From the NCBI RefSeq assembly GCF_904849725.1, contig NC_058521.1:95342244-95406243 (forward strand): a stretch of DNA of 64,000 nt. The letters are read 5' to 3'. This document shows positions 38,601 to 48,197 of the stretch, in pieces. The DNA comes from Hordeum vulgare subsp. vulgare (taxonomy: Eukaryota > Streptophyta > Magnoliopsida > Poales > Poaceae). How positions within the stretch are numbered: the first letter of the stretch is position 1; each line of letters starts with the position of its first letter. Under the pieces are notes generated by a model. That model had not been told where the DNA came from, did no database searches, and saw only the letters and a list, made by a program, of their open reading frames with translations. A program made the translations under genes and the position numbers.

Positions 38601-39463
38601 CTCATACATGATGCATCTGTAGTTAGTTCTGATGTAAGTCTTGTTGAGTACATTCGTACTCACTATTGCTTATTTACCTTTTTGTAGAGATAAACATTGT
38701 TTTCTCTACGTTTTCCTATTGACGTTAACATTGATGGAATATCTTGGGAACCCAGATAGTGGTCTGGCTCCTATGGGAAGGTCGTTGTAGCTTTTCACGC
38801 TCTTACACCCGCTTTTAATAGATCTTTGTACCCATACATGTAACTTCTGCTTGATGTTTGTATGCTCTGAATGTTGGGTCATGTAACCCCTTCTGTTTGT
38901 AACATTATACTATGTTGTCTCTTAGGAGTCTATTAAATAAATGATATGTTGTAGAGTTATGTTGTGATGCCATGTTGTATCTACACATATCGTGCATATT
39001 GTGTGTATGTTTGAAATGCATTGATATGTGTGGGATTGGACACCTAGTTGTGTGCCTTTAGTAGTATTCTTTACGGGGAAATGCCTCTCTGTGCTTCCAC
39101 CGAGCCTTCGTAGCTTGCTACTGCTCCGGACACATTGATTGACCGACATGTATCCTTCTTTGCTGCTTTGTTTGTCCAATTAGGGAAATGTGACGCGGTG
39201 TAATGGAGTCGTTGTAGCTGCTACGACCCGTCTACACACGCTATTGATGGACACCTGCCTTTTTGGGTTATGTATGCATGTTCTTGTATGGATGTGTCAC
39301 TTGGGTTTATAACTAGCCTTGTCGACCCGGGTTCTCTGACATATGATTGCTGGCGACATAGTCATATACATGAGCCAAAAGGCATAGACAGTCCCGGCCA
39401 AGGTAAGGTGGCAGCCGTGGTGATTACCCCGCGTGAGTCCATAAAGTGATATGATGTGTTACA
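35689..39463 (+). repeat. 5' LTR of a second long-LTR Gypsy element
   Basis: Starts TGTCACAGCCC after AACAA and ends GTGTTACA, followed by AGATGGAATCG. That is the same layout as LTR end plus primer-binding site in the chromovirus (GCTACA then AGATGGTATCGG). Length 3775 bp. The GC-rich segment 36150-36890 is the probable promoter/leader region; open frames there on both strands are unsupported. The remainder of the LTR (37080-39460) shows no gene. Confidence 0.7.
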
Positions 39464-39608
39464 AGATGGAATCGTATGGATTAGGATCGCATGAACTAAC
39501 ATACTTTTCTTACTTGGATCATATGAACTTATGATTGGATATCTAGCAAGCATGCACAACTACTATAAATAATTAAGGTAAACCCAACCGTAACATTAAA
39601 CATCTAGT
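39464..39608 (+). other. Start of internal region of the second Gypsy element
   Basis: About 145 bp between the LTR end and the CACTA-A terminus. It begins with the degenerate primer-binding site and holds no ORF. The rest of this element lies beyond the window or was lost. Confidence 0.55.
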
Positions 39609-39629
39609 CACTACAGGAATCAAACTCTT

Positions 39630-40075
39630 TGCCGTCTGCTATAACAAACGACAAAGAGGTGTTCCACAAACGGCAATGTCCTTTGTCGTCTGTCTCCTGT
39701 CGGCAATGTTTCTGAATCATCTTTCGACAAGACAGTACGTTCTTTCCCGTCTGCCTCCAGGAAGTGGATGGCAATGTCCTTTGCCGTCATCCATATGCCC
39801 AAGCTCACGGCAAACTACCTTTAGTCGGAATATCTGCCTCGCTAGCCCTTTGCCGTCTGCCGTCTGCCTCCTGCCTCCTGCCTCCTGCAACTTTGTCATC
39901 TGCCTCCTGCTTCTTTGCTGTCTTCTGGCTTTCGTGGCGGACGGCAAACAGACTAAATGGGCTAGCTGCTGATGCCCCAGGTTGCACAGGTGGCTGCCAC
40001 CTAGCCTCTTTGCCGTCTGCTCCCTGATGGCAAAGGCCTTTGCCATCAGCTGGCAGACGGCAAAGAGCCCATATA
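39630..40075. repeat. Subterminal repeats of CACTA-A
   Basis: More than a dozen copies, in both orientations, of the core TTTGCCGTCTG (variants TTTGTCGTCTG, TTTGCCATC). Clustered short inverted copies near the TIR are the typical transposase-binding region of CACTA elements. Confidence 0.8.
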
Positions 40076-40106
40076 GTCCCTATTTTATTTGTTTTATTTT
40101 AATTCC

Positions 40107-40110
<4 letters not shown>

Positions 40111-40140
<30 letters not shown>
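40111..40140. repeat. AT dinucleotide microsatellite
   Basis: Fifteen uninterrupted AT units inside CACTA-A. Confidence 0.97.
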
Positions 40141-40143
<3 letters not shown>

Positions 40144-40470
40144 ACAGCACATATATGATATATTTTTCACAACACATATATATAGTTCACAGCACATATT
40201 TGATATACGTATAAAGTTCATCAATGTACATCCCATATATCGAAAGAACCAACATACAAAGTTTTACACTGTTCATCCATAGATAAATATATATATAGTC
40301 CGAGATTGTTCATCAACTCAAATGTAAACTAGAACTAAAGCACTCCATTAATCCCAGCTTCCATGCATGTAGTACATCCAATCGGCAAAATTGTGAATAA
40401 GAAAGTCCGAAGAAGAAGAACAACAACATATCATCTTTTTGAGCTAATCAACAACAACAACAAAAACGTG

Positions 40471-42604
40471 AATATGAAAGAGGAGAAGAAAGAGGAGGAG
40501 GAGGATAAGAAGAATAAATCAAGAAGAAGGAGAAGAAGAAGGAGAAGGAGGAGGAGAAGGAGGAGAAGGAGGAGAAGGAGGAGAAGAAGGAGAAGGTCTT
40601 CTCCTCCTTCTCCTCCTCCTTCTCCTCGTCCTCCTTCTCCTTCTCTTCTTCTTCTCTTCTTCTTCTTCTTCATCTTCCTTTTTTTAATTTTTCCTATTTC
40701 TTCTCCTCTTCTCCTCTTCTTGGAGCTAAATTATCTAATTATGTCTTTTTGGAGCTAAATGGGATAATTGTGTAATTTTAGAGGAAAACAAGCTAAGTAT
40801 ATAATATTCATGAGGTAACCAAGGTTCTTATGCCATTTTGAGCTTATTATGTCAATTGGAACTAAATGGGCTAATTATGTCATTGTTGGGGAAAATAAGG
40901 TAAGGAGAATATGAAAGAGGAGAAGAAAGAGGAGGAGGAGAAGGAGAATAGGAAATCAAGAAGAAGGAGAAGAAGAAGAAGGAGAAGCAGGAGGAGGAGC
41001 AGAAGGAGGCGAAGAAGGAGAAGGTCTTCTCGTCCTTCTCATTCTTGTCCTCGTCCTTCTTCTCCTCCTCCTCCTTCTCCTTATCTTCTTCGTCTTCTTC
41101 TTCTTCCTTATTTTCATTTGTCCTATTTCTTCTCCTCTTCTCCTCTTCTTGGAGCTAAATTATCTAATTATGTCTTTTTGGAGCTAAATGGGCTAAATGT
41201 GTCATTTTGGAGCTAAATGGGCTAATTATGTCAGTGTTGGGGAAAATAAGGTCAGGAGAATATGAAAGAGGAGAAGAAAGAGGAGGAGGAGTAGAAGAAG
41301 AAGAAATCAAGAAGAAGGAGAAGAAGGAGAAGGAGGAGGAGAAGGAGGAGAAGGACGAGAAGAAGGAAAAGGTCTCCTCCTCCTTCTCCTTCTTCTCCTC
41401 CTCCTCTCCTCGTCCTTCTTCTCCTCCTCCTCCTTCTCCTTCTCTTATTCTTCTCTTATTCTTCTTCTTCTTTTTCTTCTTCCTTATTTTCATTTTTCCT
41501 ATTTCTTCTCCTATTCTCCTATTCTTGGACCTAAATTTTCTAATTATGTCTTTTTGGAGCTAAATGGGCTAATTATGTCATTTTGGCGCTAAATGGGCTA
41601 ATTATGACATTGTTGGGGGAAAATAAGGTAGGGAGAATATGAAAGAGGAGAAGAAAGAGGAGGAGGATAATAAGAAGAAGAAATCAAGAAGAATGAGAAG
41701 AAAAAGGAGAAGGAGGAGGAGGAGGAGGAGAAGGAGGAGAAGAAGGAAAAGGTCTTCCTCTCCTTCCCCTTCTTCTCCTCCTCCTCTCCTCCTCCTTCTT
41801 CTCCTCCTCCTCCTTCTCCTTCTCTCCTTCTTCTCTTCTTCTTCTTATTCTTCCTTCTTTTCATTTTTCCTATTTCTTCTCCTCTTCTCCTATTCTTGGA
41901 GCTAAATTTTATAATTATGTATTTTTGGAGCTAAATGGGCTAATTATGTCATTTTGGAGCTAAATGGGCTCGTTATGTCATTGTTGGGGAAAATAAGGTA
42001 AGGAGAATATGAAAGAGGAGAAGAAAGAGGAGGAGGAGAAGATGAGAAATCAAGAATAAGGAGAAGAAGAAGGAGAAGGAGGAGGAGGAGGAGAACGAGG
42101 AGAAGGAGTAGAAGAAGGACATGGTCTTCTCCTCCTTCTCCTTCTTCTCCTCCTCCTCTCCTCCTCCTTCTTCTCCTACTCCTCCTTCTCCTTATCTCCT
42201 TCTTCTCTTCTTCTTCTTCTTCTTCTTCTTCTTCCTTCTTTTCATTTTTCTATTTCTTCTCCTCTTCTCATATTCTTGGAGCTAAGTTTTCTAATGATGT
42301 CTTTTTGGAGCTAAATGGGCTAATTATGTCATTTTGGAGCTAAATTAGCTAAGTATATAATATTCATGAGCTAACCAAGGTTCTTATGCCATTTTGAGCT
42401 TATTATGTCATTTTGGAGCTATATGGGCTAATTATGTCATTGTTGGGGAAAATAAGGTAAGGAGAATATGAAAGAGGAGGAGAAAGAGGAGGAGGAGGAG
42501 AAGAAGGAGAAGTAGGAGGAGAAGGAGAAGGAGGAGGAGGAGGAGGAGAAGGAGGAGAAGGAGGAGGAGGAGGAGGAGAAGGAGGAGAAGAAGGAGAAGG
42601 TCCT
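40471..42604. repeat. Tandem array of mirrored purine/pyrimidine units in CACTA-A
   Basis: Six units begin AATATGAAAGAGGAGAAG. The shared anchor GTTGGGGAAAATAAGG occurs at 40885, 41236, 41612, 41983 and 42442 (spacings 351, 376, 371 and 459). In each unit a GA-rich half (GAAGAAGGAGAAGGAGG type) is followed by a CT-rich half complementary to it. A spacer with repeated TTTTGGAGCTAAATGGGCTA comes next. The sixth unit is split at its centre by CACTA-B and continues at 52082. The poly-Arg and poly-Leu frames it yields are not genes. Confidence 0.92.
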
Positions 42605-42815
42605 CACTGGTGGAAAAAAGGCCTTTGGTCGCGGTTCGCAACTGCCATTAGTCGCGGTTGCGCAACCGCGACCAACTAAGCGCGACTAAAGCGCCCCACC
42701 TTTAGTCGCGGTTTCTTAAGAACCGCGACTAAAGGCCCGTCCACGTGGGCGCCAGGCGGCCGTCAGGGCGGAGGACCTTTAGTCGCGGTTCTTCTGGCCA
42801 ACCGCGACTAAATGC
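42605..42815. repeat. Left terminal region of CACTA-B with subterminal repeats
   Basis: At least seven copies of CTTTAGTCGCGGTT or its complement, several as facing pairs that can fold (for example around 42702-42734). This end is the 3' terminus relative to the genes. A run of about 13 C follows at about 42843. Confidence 0.9.
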
Positions 42816-43078
42816 CGCCACAGGTTTAGGGTTTTAGCGCGCGCCCCCCCCCCCCTAAACCTGTTTTCTGTTTAATTTGTATTGTTTTATTTCTTTTGTG
42901 CTTTATTTTAATTTTCAAGGAATTTCATATATTCTACGGTACTACATACATGCATATGAATGTACAATTTCAAACAAATTTGAAATTAGAACCAAAAAGA
43001 ATTCAAGAGGAATATACAATATATATTCAATATCATCGGATGACCATATACAATTTTGAACAAGTTTCCATACATAAT

Positions 43079-45655
43079 TTAATGCATATAAAGTTCTACG
43101 TCCTCGTAATGGTGTTCTCCTTTAGGATGGAGGACTTCCCTGCTGAACCATCCAGCTAGTTCCTCTTGAAGTGGTCGGAAGCGAGCTTCTGGACTAAGCA
43201 TCATCCGGAGGTTATTCCTCTGAGCATTGGTATCACTCGGAACCCGCTCAGAGGTGTATCTCCGGATCATCTCACAGACATAGTATCCACATAGATTGGT
43301 CCCCGCTGGCTGAATATCCCCAGCATTCTTAGGCTTTGACCTTTTGAATTCTAGCTCTTTTTTGAATTCACCGACCTTTGTATCTACGAACCGTCTCCAA
43401 ACCCTACGAGGCAAAGAAAATTAAATGAACAAGAGAGTTATTAGTTACTTGATATTAGGAAATGAACGAAATAGGCCGATCGATATAGAGCGCAAATGAA
43501 TGAAAATAATTACTTCTGCAGCATTCTTCTCATGCCGCCCCAAAGCTTTGGATCCATATTCAGAGAGTCGTGGACGAGACATTCTGAGGTGTTAACTTTA
43601 ATTACTAGCAGAATCCAGTGGAACCTGCGGACACGATACATGCACAGTACGTCATGCATAACTCATCGATTAGCCGGCCACATACCATGCATGGAGTAAA
43701 CAAAAGAGAATGTGCTCAAGACAGAAACACTCACCCAAAATGGTAAGGAAATAGAATATCACTTTTGAGTTCCTGCTTTGTAAGAAACTGCCACAGGTCT
43801 GCCTCCATGTCGGCGGGGTGATGCTCCAACACATGTCCATTAACGATGTGTGGGTCAATGAACCCAACATCATGGATGTTCCTTACTCTGCATTCCTTAA
43901 TCTTCATTCTGCATGTATAATAGCGGACACAACAATATAGTTAGGACATATATATAGTGCAGGCAATATGAACGAGATGGGGTAGAAATAAATCACTTAC
44001 AGAACGTAGCAACTGATGATAGATTTGTCGAGATCGCGCAGATTGAAAAGCTGGAACAATTCACTCAGTTCAATTTGTACATAGTAATGTTTGAAGTGAT
44101 GCTCATGTCTAACTTCCGCATAAATATAATCTTTGGCGTTTTTATTTTTTATGTAACCCTTGTACCATTTCAGCAGACCTTTCATTTGTGGAGGTAGATC
44201 CTTTTCCTGCGCAGGCTCGACGAGAGGCCCATTCTTGACATATGTAATTACTACCTCCTTCACTGGCGCCTCATCAAGGCCTAACAGTTCACGAAGAGTA
44301 ATACCTAAGTTGGCCGCTTGTTCTCTGGCACTCGTTGCAGTCAATCCCTGTGCTGCCGCAGCTTGTATGATCTCGGGGGCATCCGGACCGGCGGCTTCCA
44401 CTATAAGCGGGGCAATCGATTGTTTACTTTGTTCCCCGAGCTCGGCAACTTGTTTCCCGCTTTTTTTACTTTCGGCCTTCTCCCGCTCTTTGTTCTCCTT
44501 GAACATGAGTGCCTGCCTGCGAAGTTCATGTGCATAGTCGTCAGGCAGATTCTTCGCGGCTTGGGACGGTGTGCTCAAAAATGACTTAGCCCACTTCTTT
44601 TGCTCATCAGAAAATACTGGCTTGGGCTCGGGCTCTCTTTTCTTCTTGAAGTCCGCCTTCCATTTCTCCAAATCAGCAGCCGCGGCCGCGTCGACTTCCT
44701 CGGCACTACGTTCCCAAGGCCTTGTGGGGAGAGGCTTCAGTGATGGCTCCAGTACCTTTGTGGTCTTAGGTACATAAGGGTCCGGGTTAATAATCCAGGA
44801 CTGCTTCTGCTTCTGCTTCTTTGCCGGAGGTGGATTGGGGGGCGGCGTCTGATCACCCGCCGGACGAGGACTCGGGGGCGGCGTCTGATCACCCGCCGGA
44901 CGTTGTGGACTGGGGGGCGTCGGCTGACGTGACGGAGGTGTAGGTGAACCGCCACCACCACCACCACCACCACCACCGCCACCGCCACCACCACCACCAC
45001 CGCCACCGCCACCACCACCACCGTAGGGGGGTGGACTTGTTGTCCTTGGCGCCTCGCCTGGAAACTTGATAAACTTCTTTTGCCATAGAATGAAATGGCG
45101 CTTGACATCTCCAAGTCTTTTCTCCCCTTCAGGTGTAGCAATGTCAATCTCCAGGTCCTCAAACCCTTGGACTATGTCCTCCACCGTGACACGAGCATAG
45201 CCATCTTGAATGGGGTTGTTGTGGTGGAGTGCTCCAGGTAAACATGGTAAAGCACTGCCGATGGCTACCTTCATGGACATGTTCCCGATAGGATAATACA
45301 GATGACATTCTTTCATCTCCTTTATATCGTCCACGGGGTAGCGAGGAGGCTCCGGTGCAGTAATTTCGACCACCAGAGGCTCCGGTGCAGTAATTTCGAC
45401 CACCAGAGGCTCCGGTGCATTAATTTCGATCGTCGGTGCATCTGCACCAGCCGGTGGGGCCTCCGTGGAAGCCACGCTGCTACGACGTGGGAGAGGGTGT
45501 CGCGGTAGAGCGCGAGACGGGGCGGCAGACGACGGCGTCACGGAGAGGGAGACCCGGGACCATACTTTTTTTCTCATCACTGCCGTGTGTACTAACCACA
45601 CGAGTATGAGACCCGGGACTGTGCAGGTGCATCGAGAAATCATAGGGCTCGACAA
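43079..45655 (-). CDS. CACTA-B second gene: DUF8039-like region, poly-Gly/Pro linker, C48 (Ulp1-like) protease end
   Basis: Four exons read clean on the minus strand: 45655-44001, 43908-43735, 43624-43514 and 43403-43079. All donors are GT and acceptors AG, and phases join without a stop, giving 754 residues if the first ATG (45655) is used. Residues about 108-200 (YPVDDIKEMKECHLYYPIGN onward) resemble the DUF8039 region found in CACTA proteins. A run of 25 Gly and Pro-rich repeats follows. The last 150 residues match the C48 cysteine-protease layout: FHWILLVI (His612), LVHDSL (Asp629), and IQPAGTNLCGYYV (Gln678, Cys685). A first exon upstream of 45655 is likely, because a 3' splice-like site (TGCACAG) lies near 45620 and the TATA box is at 46854. 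Such Ulp1-like proteins accompany many plant transposons; SUMO-protease activity is inferred from motifs only. Confidence 0.82.
44948..45022 (-). repeat. GGT/GGC codon run encoding 25 Gly
   Basis: A continuous triplet array (ACC/GCC on the plus strand) inside the second CACTA-B gene. Length variation between copies is likely but would stay in frame. Confidence 0.95.
45346..45435 (-). repeat. 30-bp tandem repeat, three copies, in frame
   Basis: The unit starts GAGGCTCCGGTGCAGTAATT. Copies begin at 45346, 45376 and 45406 (the last diverged), encoding repeated APEPLVVEIT. Being a multiple of three, it keeps the frame open. Confidence 0.95.
45549..45619. repeat. 12-bp direct repeat around a 47-bp insert
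   Basis: GAGACCCGGGAC is at 45549-45560 and 45608-45619. The 47 bp between begin CATACT and end AGTAT (then G), giving a short inverted end. It looks like a small insertion with target duplication or a repair filler near the putative 3' splice site of the second gene. Confidence 0.7.
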
Positions 45656-45923
45656 TATGTTTTCTCTTCGTGGGATGCTAGCGGTCGCATCAACTGAGCG
45701 TTTTCTTCCCGACGTCTTCTATTCTCAAGATGAAGTGATGACCTCCCTTTCTTTATTTCTTTTTCTTTGTTCTTGCATAGTCTTCCCGACGGCTGTGGCT
45801 GAATATCCGACACATGAAAAAGTTTTAACTAGAGTTTTTGACCGTGAACCTGCTGCTTCAGCTTTGCACTGGCCGACCGCCGATTCGCTGGTTCATTTGC
45901 TAGTTTTTAATCATAAAAGAAAA

Positions 45924-46007
45924 TACTTTCTTTGTTCCTAAATAATTGTAGTTAAAAAAACTAGACTATCTTTTTTTGACTATAATTATTTAAAAAAGGA
46001 GGGAGTA
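45924..46007. mobile_element. Stowaway-type MITE
   Basis: An 84-bp fold-back. The right end is AAGGAGGGAGTA and the left end TACTTTCTTTGTTCC, a decayed form of TACTCCCTCCGTTCC. Inner arms TAATTGTAGTT and AACTATAATTA pair. The TA at each end is the Tc1/mariner-type target site. It lies in the probable intron upstream of the second CACTA-B gene. Confidence 0.85.
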
Positions 46008-46199
46008 AATATTCTGTAAGTATCTCATTATTAAAAGAGGAGTTGGTTCCGTTGCCTCTCCTACTCCCTTTGTTTTTTCGTCCCATGACTCCCTCTCTTC
46101 TTGGTTTTCTGTTGATTTTTTGATACTCACAATTGATCCCACACATAATTTAAACTACACAAATAAAGTAACTTGAAATAATCTAAAAGATAATTGATA

Positions 46200-46480
46200 C
46201 ATTCCCAAAATCATGTCCTGCAATAACTCAACCAAAATAGATAGTCTTAAACTCAACCAAAAATGGTGAACTTTTCCAAATTCGCTAATTTTTTTCAATT
46301 TAGATTGATTAATTATTTAAATTGATGATTTTTTAACTCGATGATCTTTTTTATATTCGATGAAACTTTTTCATATTTGATAGTCTCTGTTCTTTTTCAT
46401 ATTCGATGAAACTTTTTATATTCGATGAAACTTTTAAATAGATAGTCTCTGTTCTTTTTCTTCCAAGACGTTCTTCCAAG
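46200..46480. repeat. AT-rich short repeats
   Basis: TAGTCTCTGTTCTTTTTC occurs twice (about 46381 and 46443), and TATTCGATGAAACTTTT occurs repeatedly between them. No coding content. Confidence 0.75.
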
Positions 46481-46679
46481 ACGAACTACCCACGGGACGT
46501 CGGGATGAGATGTTCGTTCTTGATTTCTGCGAGCCCTGTCGGCATCGATGGGCGCGGGGACGGGGGCGGCTATGAGCGCAGCGACGAGCGCAATGCTTCG
46601 AGCGGAGGGGGCAGTAGGCGGCGACAGGAAGCGAGGAAGGCGGGCGCGGCGCGGGAAAGATGAAAGGATAGGGGTGAAC

Positions 46680-46790
46680 CCTTTAGTCGCGGGCGAGGGC
46701 GACGGCGGGCGGCGACGAGGGCGAGGGCGACGGCGGGCGGCGTCGACGAGGGCGAGGGCGACGGCGGCGGCAGGCCTTCGGCGCGCGCGG
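46680..46790. repeat. GC-rich minisatellite near the second-gene promoter
   Basis: Repeats of GGCGAGGGCGACGGCGGGCGG-type units (each shown here as short variants of GAGGGCGACGGCGG) lie just downstream of the minus-strand TATA box, so they fall in the presumed 5' leader. A plus-strand frame over them is a composition artefact. Confidence 0.75.
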
Positions 46791-46853
46791 CAGAGAATCG
46801 GAGAAGACGAGAGAGATGGAGAAGACGGCGGCAGGGGAGGCGACCCGCACTTG

Positions 46854-46861
46854 TATTTATA
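46854..46861 (-). promoter_or_regulatory. TATA box for the second CACTA-B gene
   Basis: The minus strand reads CTATAAATAC next to a C/G run and the terminal-type repeat cluster. It is the best core promoter upstream of 45655, so transcription would start near 46825 and run left. Confidence 0.6.
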
Positions 46862-46867
46862 GCCCCC

Positions 46868-47068
46868 CCCTTTAGTCGCGGTTGGGGACGCGACCCGCGA
46901 CTAAAGGTACCCTTTAGTCGCGGGTCGCCTCCCCAACCGCGACTAAAGGGTTTTTGGCGGGTTTTTTGCGTTCCCGCGCCCCCCCCCCTTTAGTCGCGGT
47001 TGGGGAGGCGACCCGCGACTAAAGGGTAACCTTTAGTCGCGGTTTGCCAGACCAACCGCGACTAAAGG
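46868..47068. repeat. Internal cluster of terminal-type repeats in CACTA-B
   Basis: Two tandem modules, each with facing copies CCTTTAGTCGCGG...CCGCGACTAAAGG, begin at about 46870 and 46987. A further copy lies near 46678. The same motif makes up both element ends. Here it sits between the TATA box of the second gene and the promoter of the plus-strand ORF. C-runs border the modules. Confidence 0.9.
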
Positions 47069-47363
47069 CCCCCCCCAAATCTTCTTTTATTTTCAGAACC
47101 TTTTATCTTTTTCTTTTCAGAAAAATCATCATTGCTTTTATAGAAACTTCAAACATTTTATTTTCTGTTTTCTAAGCATATTTTCGTAGGAAAAATATGC
47201 ATAGAGACAATACATTGAATCTGCCTAAAACGGGACAGAAAAAAGAGAATCCATTTAAAGGGAACATTGGCCACAGCCTCTCTCCCCCCCGGCCTGGGCC
47301 GGCCTTCGGCCTCGACCCATCTTGCTCACGCCAGCCTGGTGCGGTGGCTGTGATGCCACTTTC

Positions 47364-47431
47364 TTCCCGCCTCCTATCTTCCCGCCTCCTGTCTTCCCGC
47401 CTCCTGTCTTCCCGCTCCCATTTTTCCCGCC
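47364..47431 (+). promoter_or_regulatory. Five TTCCCGC sites at 15-bp spacing upstream of the plus-strand ORF
   Basis: TTCCCGCC (one variant TTCCCGCT) starts at 47364, 47379, 47394, 47409 and 47424. The last reads TTTCCCGCC, which fits the E2F consensus TTTSSCGC. They lie about 15-80 bp upstream of a TATA-like CATATATG (47443-47450), and the ATG is at 47504. Binding by E2F is inference. Confidence 0.55.
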
Positions 47432-47503
47432 ATTTCTCACTACATATATGTAGCCCGGCTTGGCCAGCATTATCACATCTCTACAATCTCTCATCACTCT
47501 CTC

Positions 47504-48070
47504 ATGGCTTCCACCGCACCCACTCTAACCTACCAACAGGTGGAGGAGCTTTGCGCCTCGAACTACCCTTGTCCACCGGGCTACCGCGTCCCCACCGGCT
47601 GGAGCCTAAGCGCCGGCGGCGTGCCGGTCCCTCCCGTCCCTCAGGGTACTGCGCGCCGGGCGGCCATCACGAACCACTACTACCTCGACCTCACGCCGGA
47701 GCAGCGGATGAATCCCCGCTGGCATCCCGATAACCAGCATACTTGGGACGCCTTCTTCATCAATCGGCGTGAGAGGGCGCTCGCCAGGTATGAGGAGGAC
47801 GGTCTGCCTCCTGGGAACTTCCACGAGGCCGGCCGTCGGCTATGGTGGTACGGCCGGACTCTGCAGAGCGTCATGGACTACATCACGGCCGGCGATATCC
47901 CCCGCCTGCGCTACCCTCAGTTCGAGCCACGAGCGCCGCCCGACGACAGCGACGACAGCAGCGACGACGACGGCGGCAACTTAGAAGGCGACGACTACCA
48001 GTACAACGACGACGGCGGCTATGAAGACTACGAGTATGCATATTATACGCCTAGGCAGGAGTATGACTAA
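47504..48070 (+). CDS. CACTA-B plus-strand ORF, 188 residues, acidic C-terminus, unknown function
   Basis: Starts at the first ATG after the TATA-like box (MASTAPTLTYQQVEELCASN) and ends at TAA. Residues 20-140 look folded: Pro/Gly-rich YPCPPGYRVPTGWSLSAGG, then ITNHYYLDLTPEQRMNPRWH, WDAFFINRRERALARYEEDG and RLWWYGRTLQSVMDYITAG. Residues about 148-188 are strongly acidic and Tyr-rich (DDSDDSSDDDGG, YEDYEYAYY). Codon third positions are GC-rich, unlike the flanking DNA, which supports real coding. It is convergent with the transposase gene, whose stop lies 128 bp away. I do not recognise a named domain. A DNA-mimic or regulator role is only a guess from the acidic tail. Confidence 0.75.
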   Translation: MASTAPTLTYQQVEELCASNYPCPPGYRVPTGWSLSAGGVPVPPVPQGTARRAAITNHYYLDLTPEQRMNPRWHPDNQHTWDAFFINRRERALARYEEDGLPPGNFHEAGRRLWWYGRTLQSVMDYITAGDIPRLRYPQFEPRAPPDDSDDSSDDDGGNLEGDDYQYNDDGGYEDYEYAYYTPRQEYD

Positions 48071-48197
48071 ATCACTCCAAATTTCATGTATCATCAGTGG
48101 TATCTCGAATCATTCGAAAATGGACACCAAACACATCACGGGTAATATAATTCACATGATCCATTCAACAAAGTTTGGTACAATAAATTATTACACA

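Noticed and set aside
39609..42604. CACTA-A as part of the same family as CACTA-B
   Set aside because: TIRs (CACTACAGGAATC versus CACTGGTGGAAAAA) and subterminal motifs differ; B is a separate insertion with its own CCT duplication.
40363..42641. Open frames rich in poly-Arg, poly-Leu and Ser/Pro on both strands
   Set aside because: They follow purely from GA/CT-rich tandem repeats; both strands are open alike and no promoter or domain fits.
44160..45941. Plus-strand frames opposite the second CACTA-B gene (125, 158 codons and others)
   Set aside because: Antisense to a gene with consistent splice sites and domain order on the minus strand.
46548..46862. A 104-codon plus-strand Arg/Gly-rich frame
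   Set aside because: Lies on a GC minisatellite opposite the minus-strand TATA box and leader.
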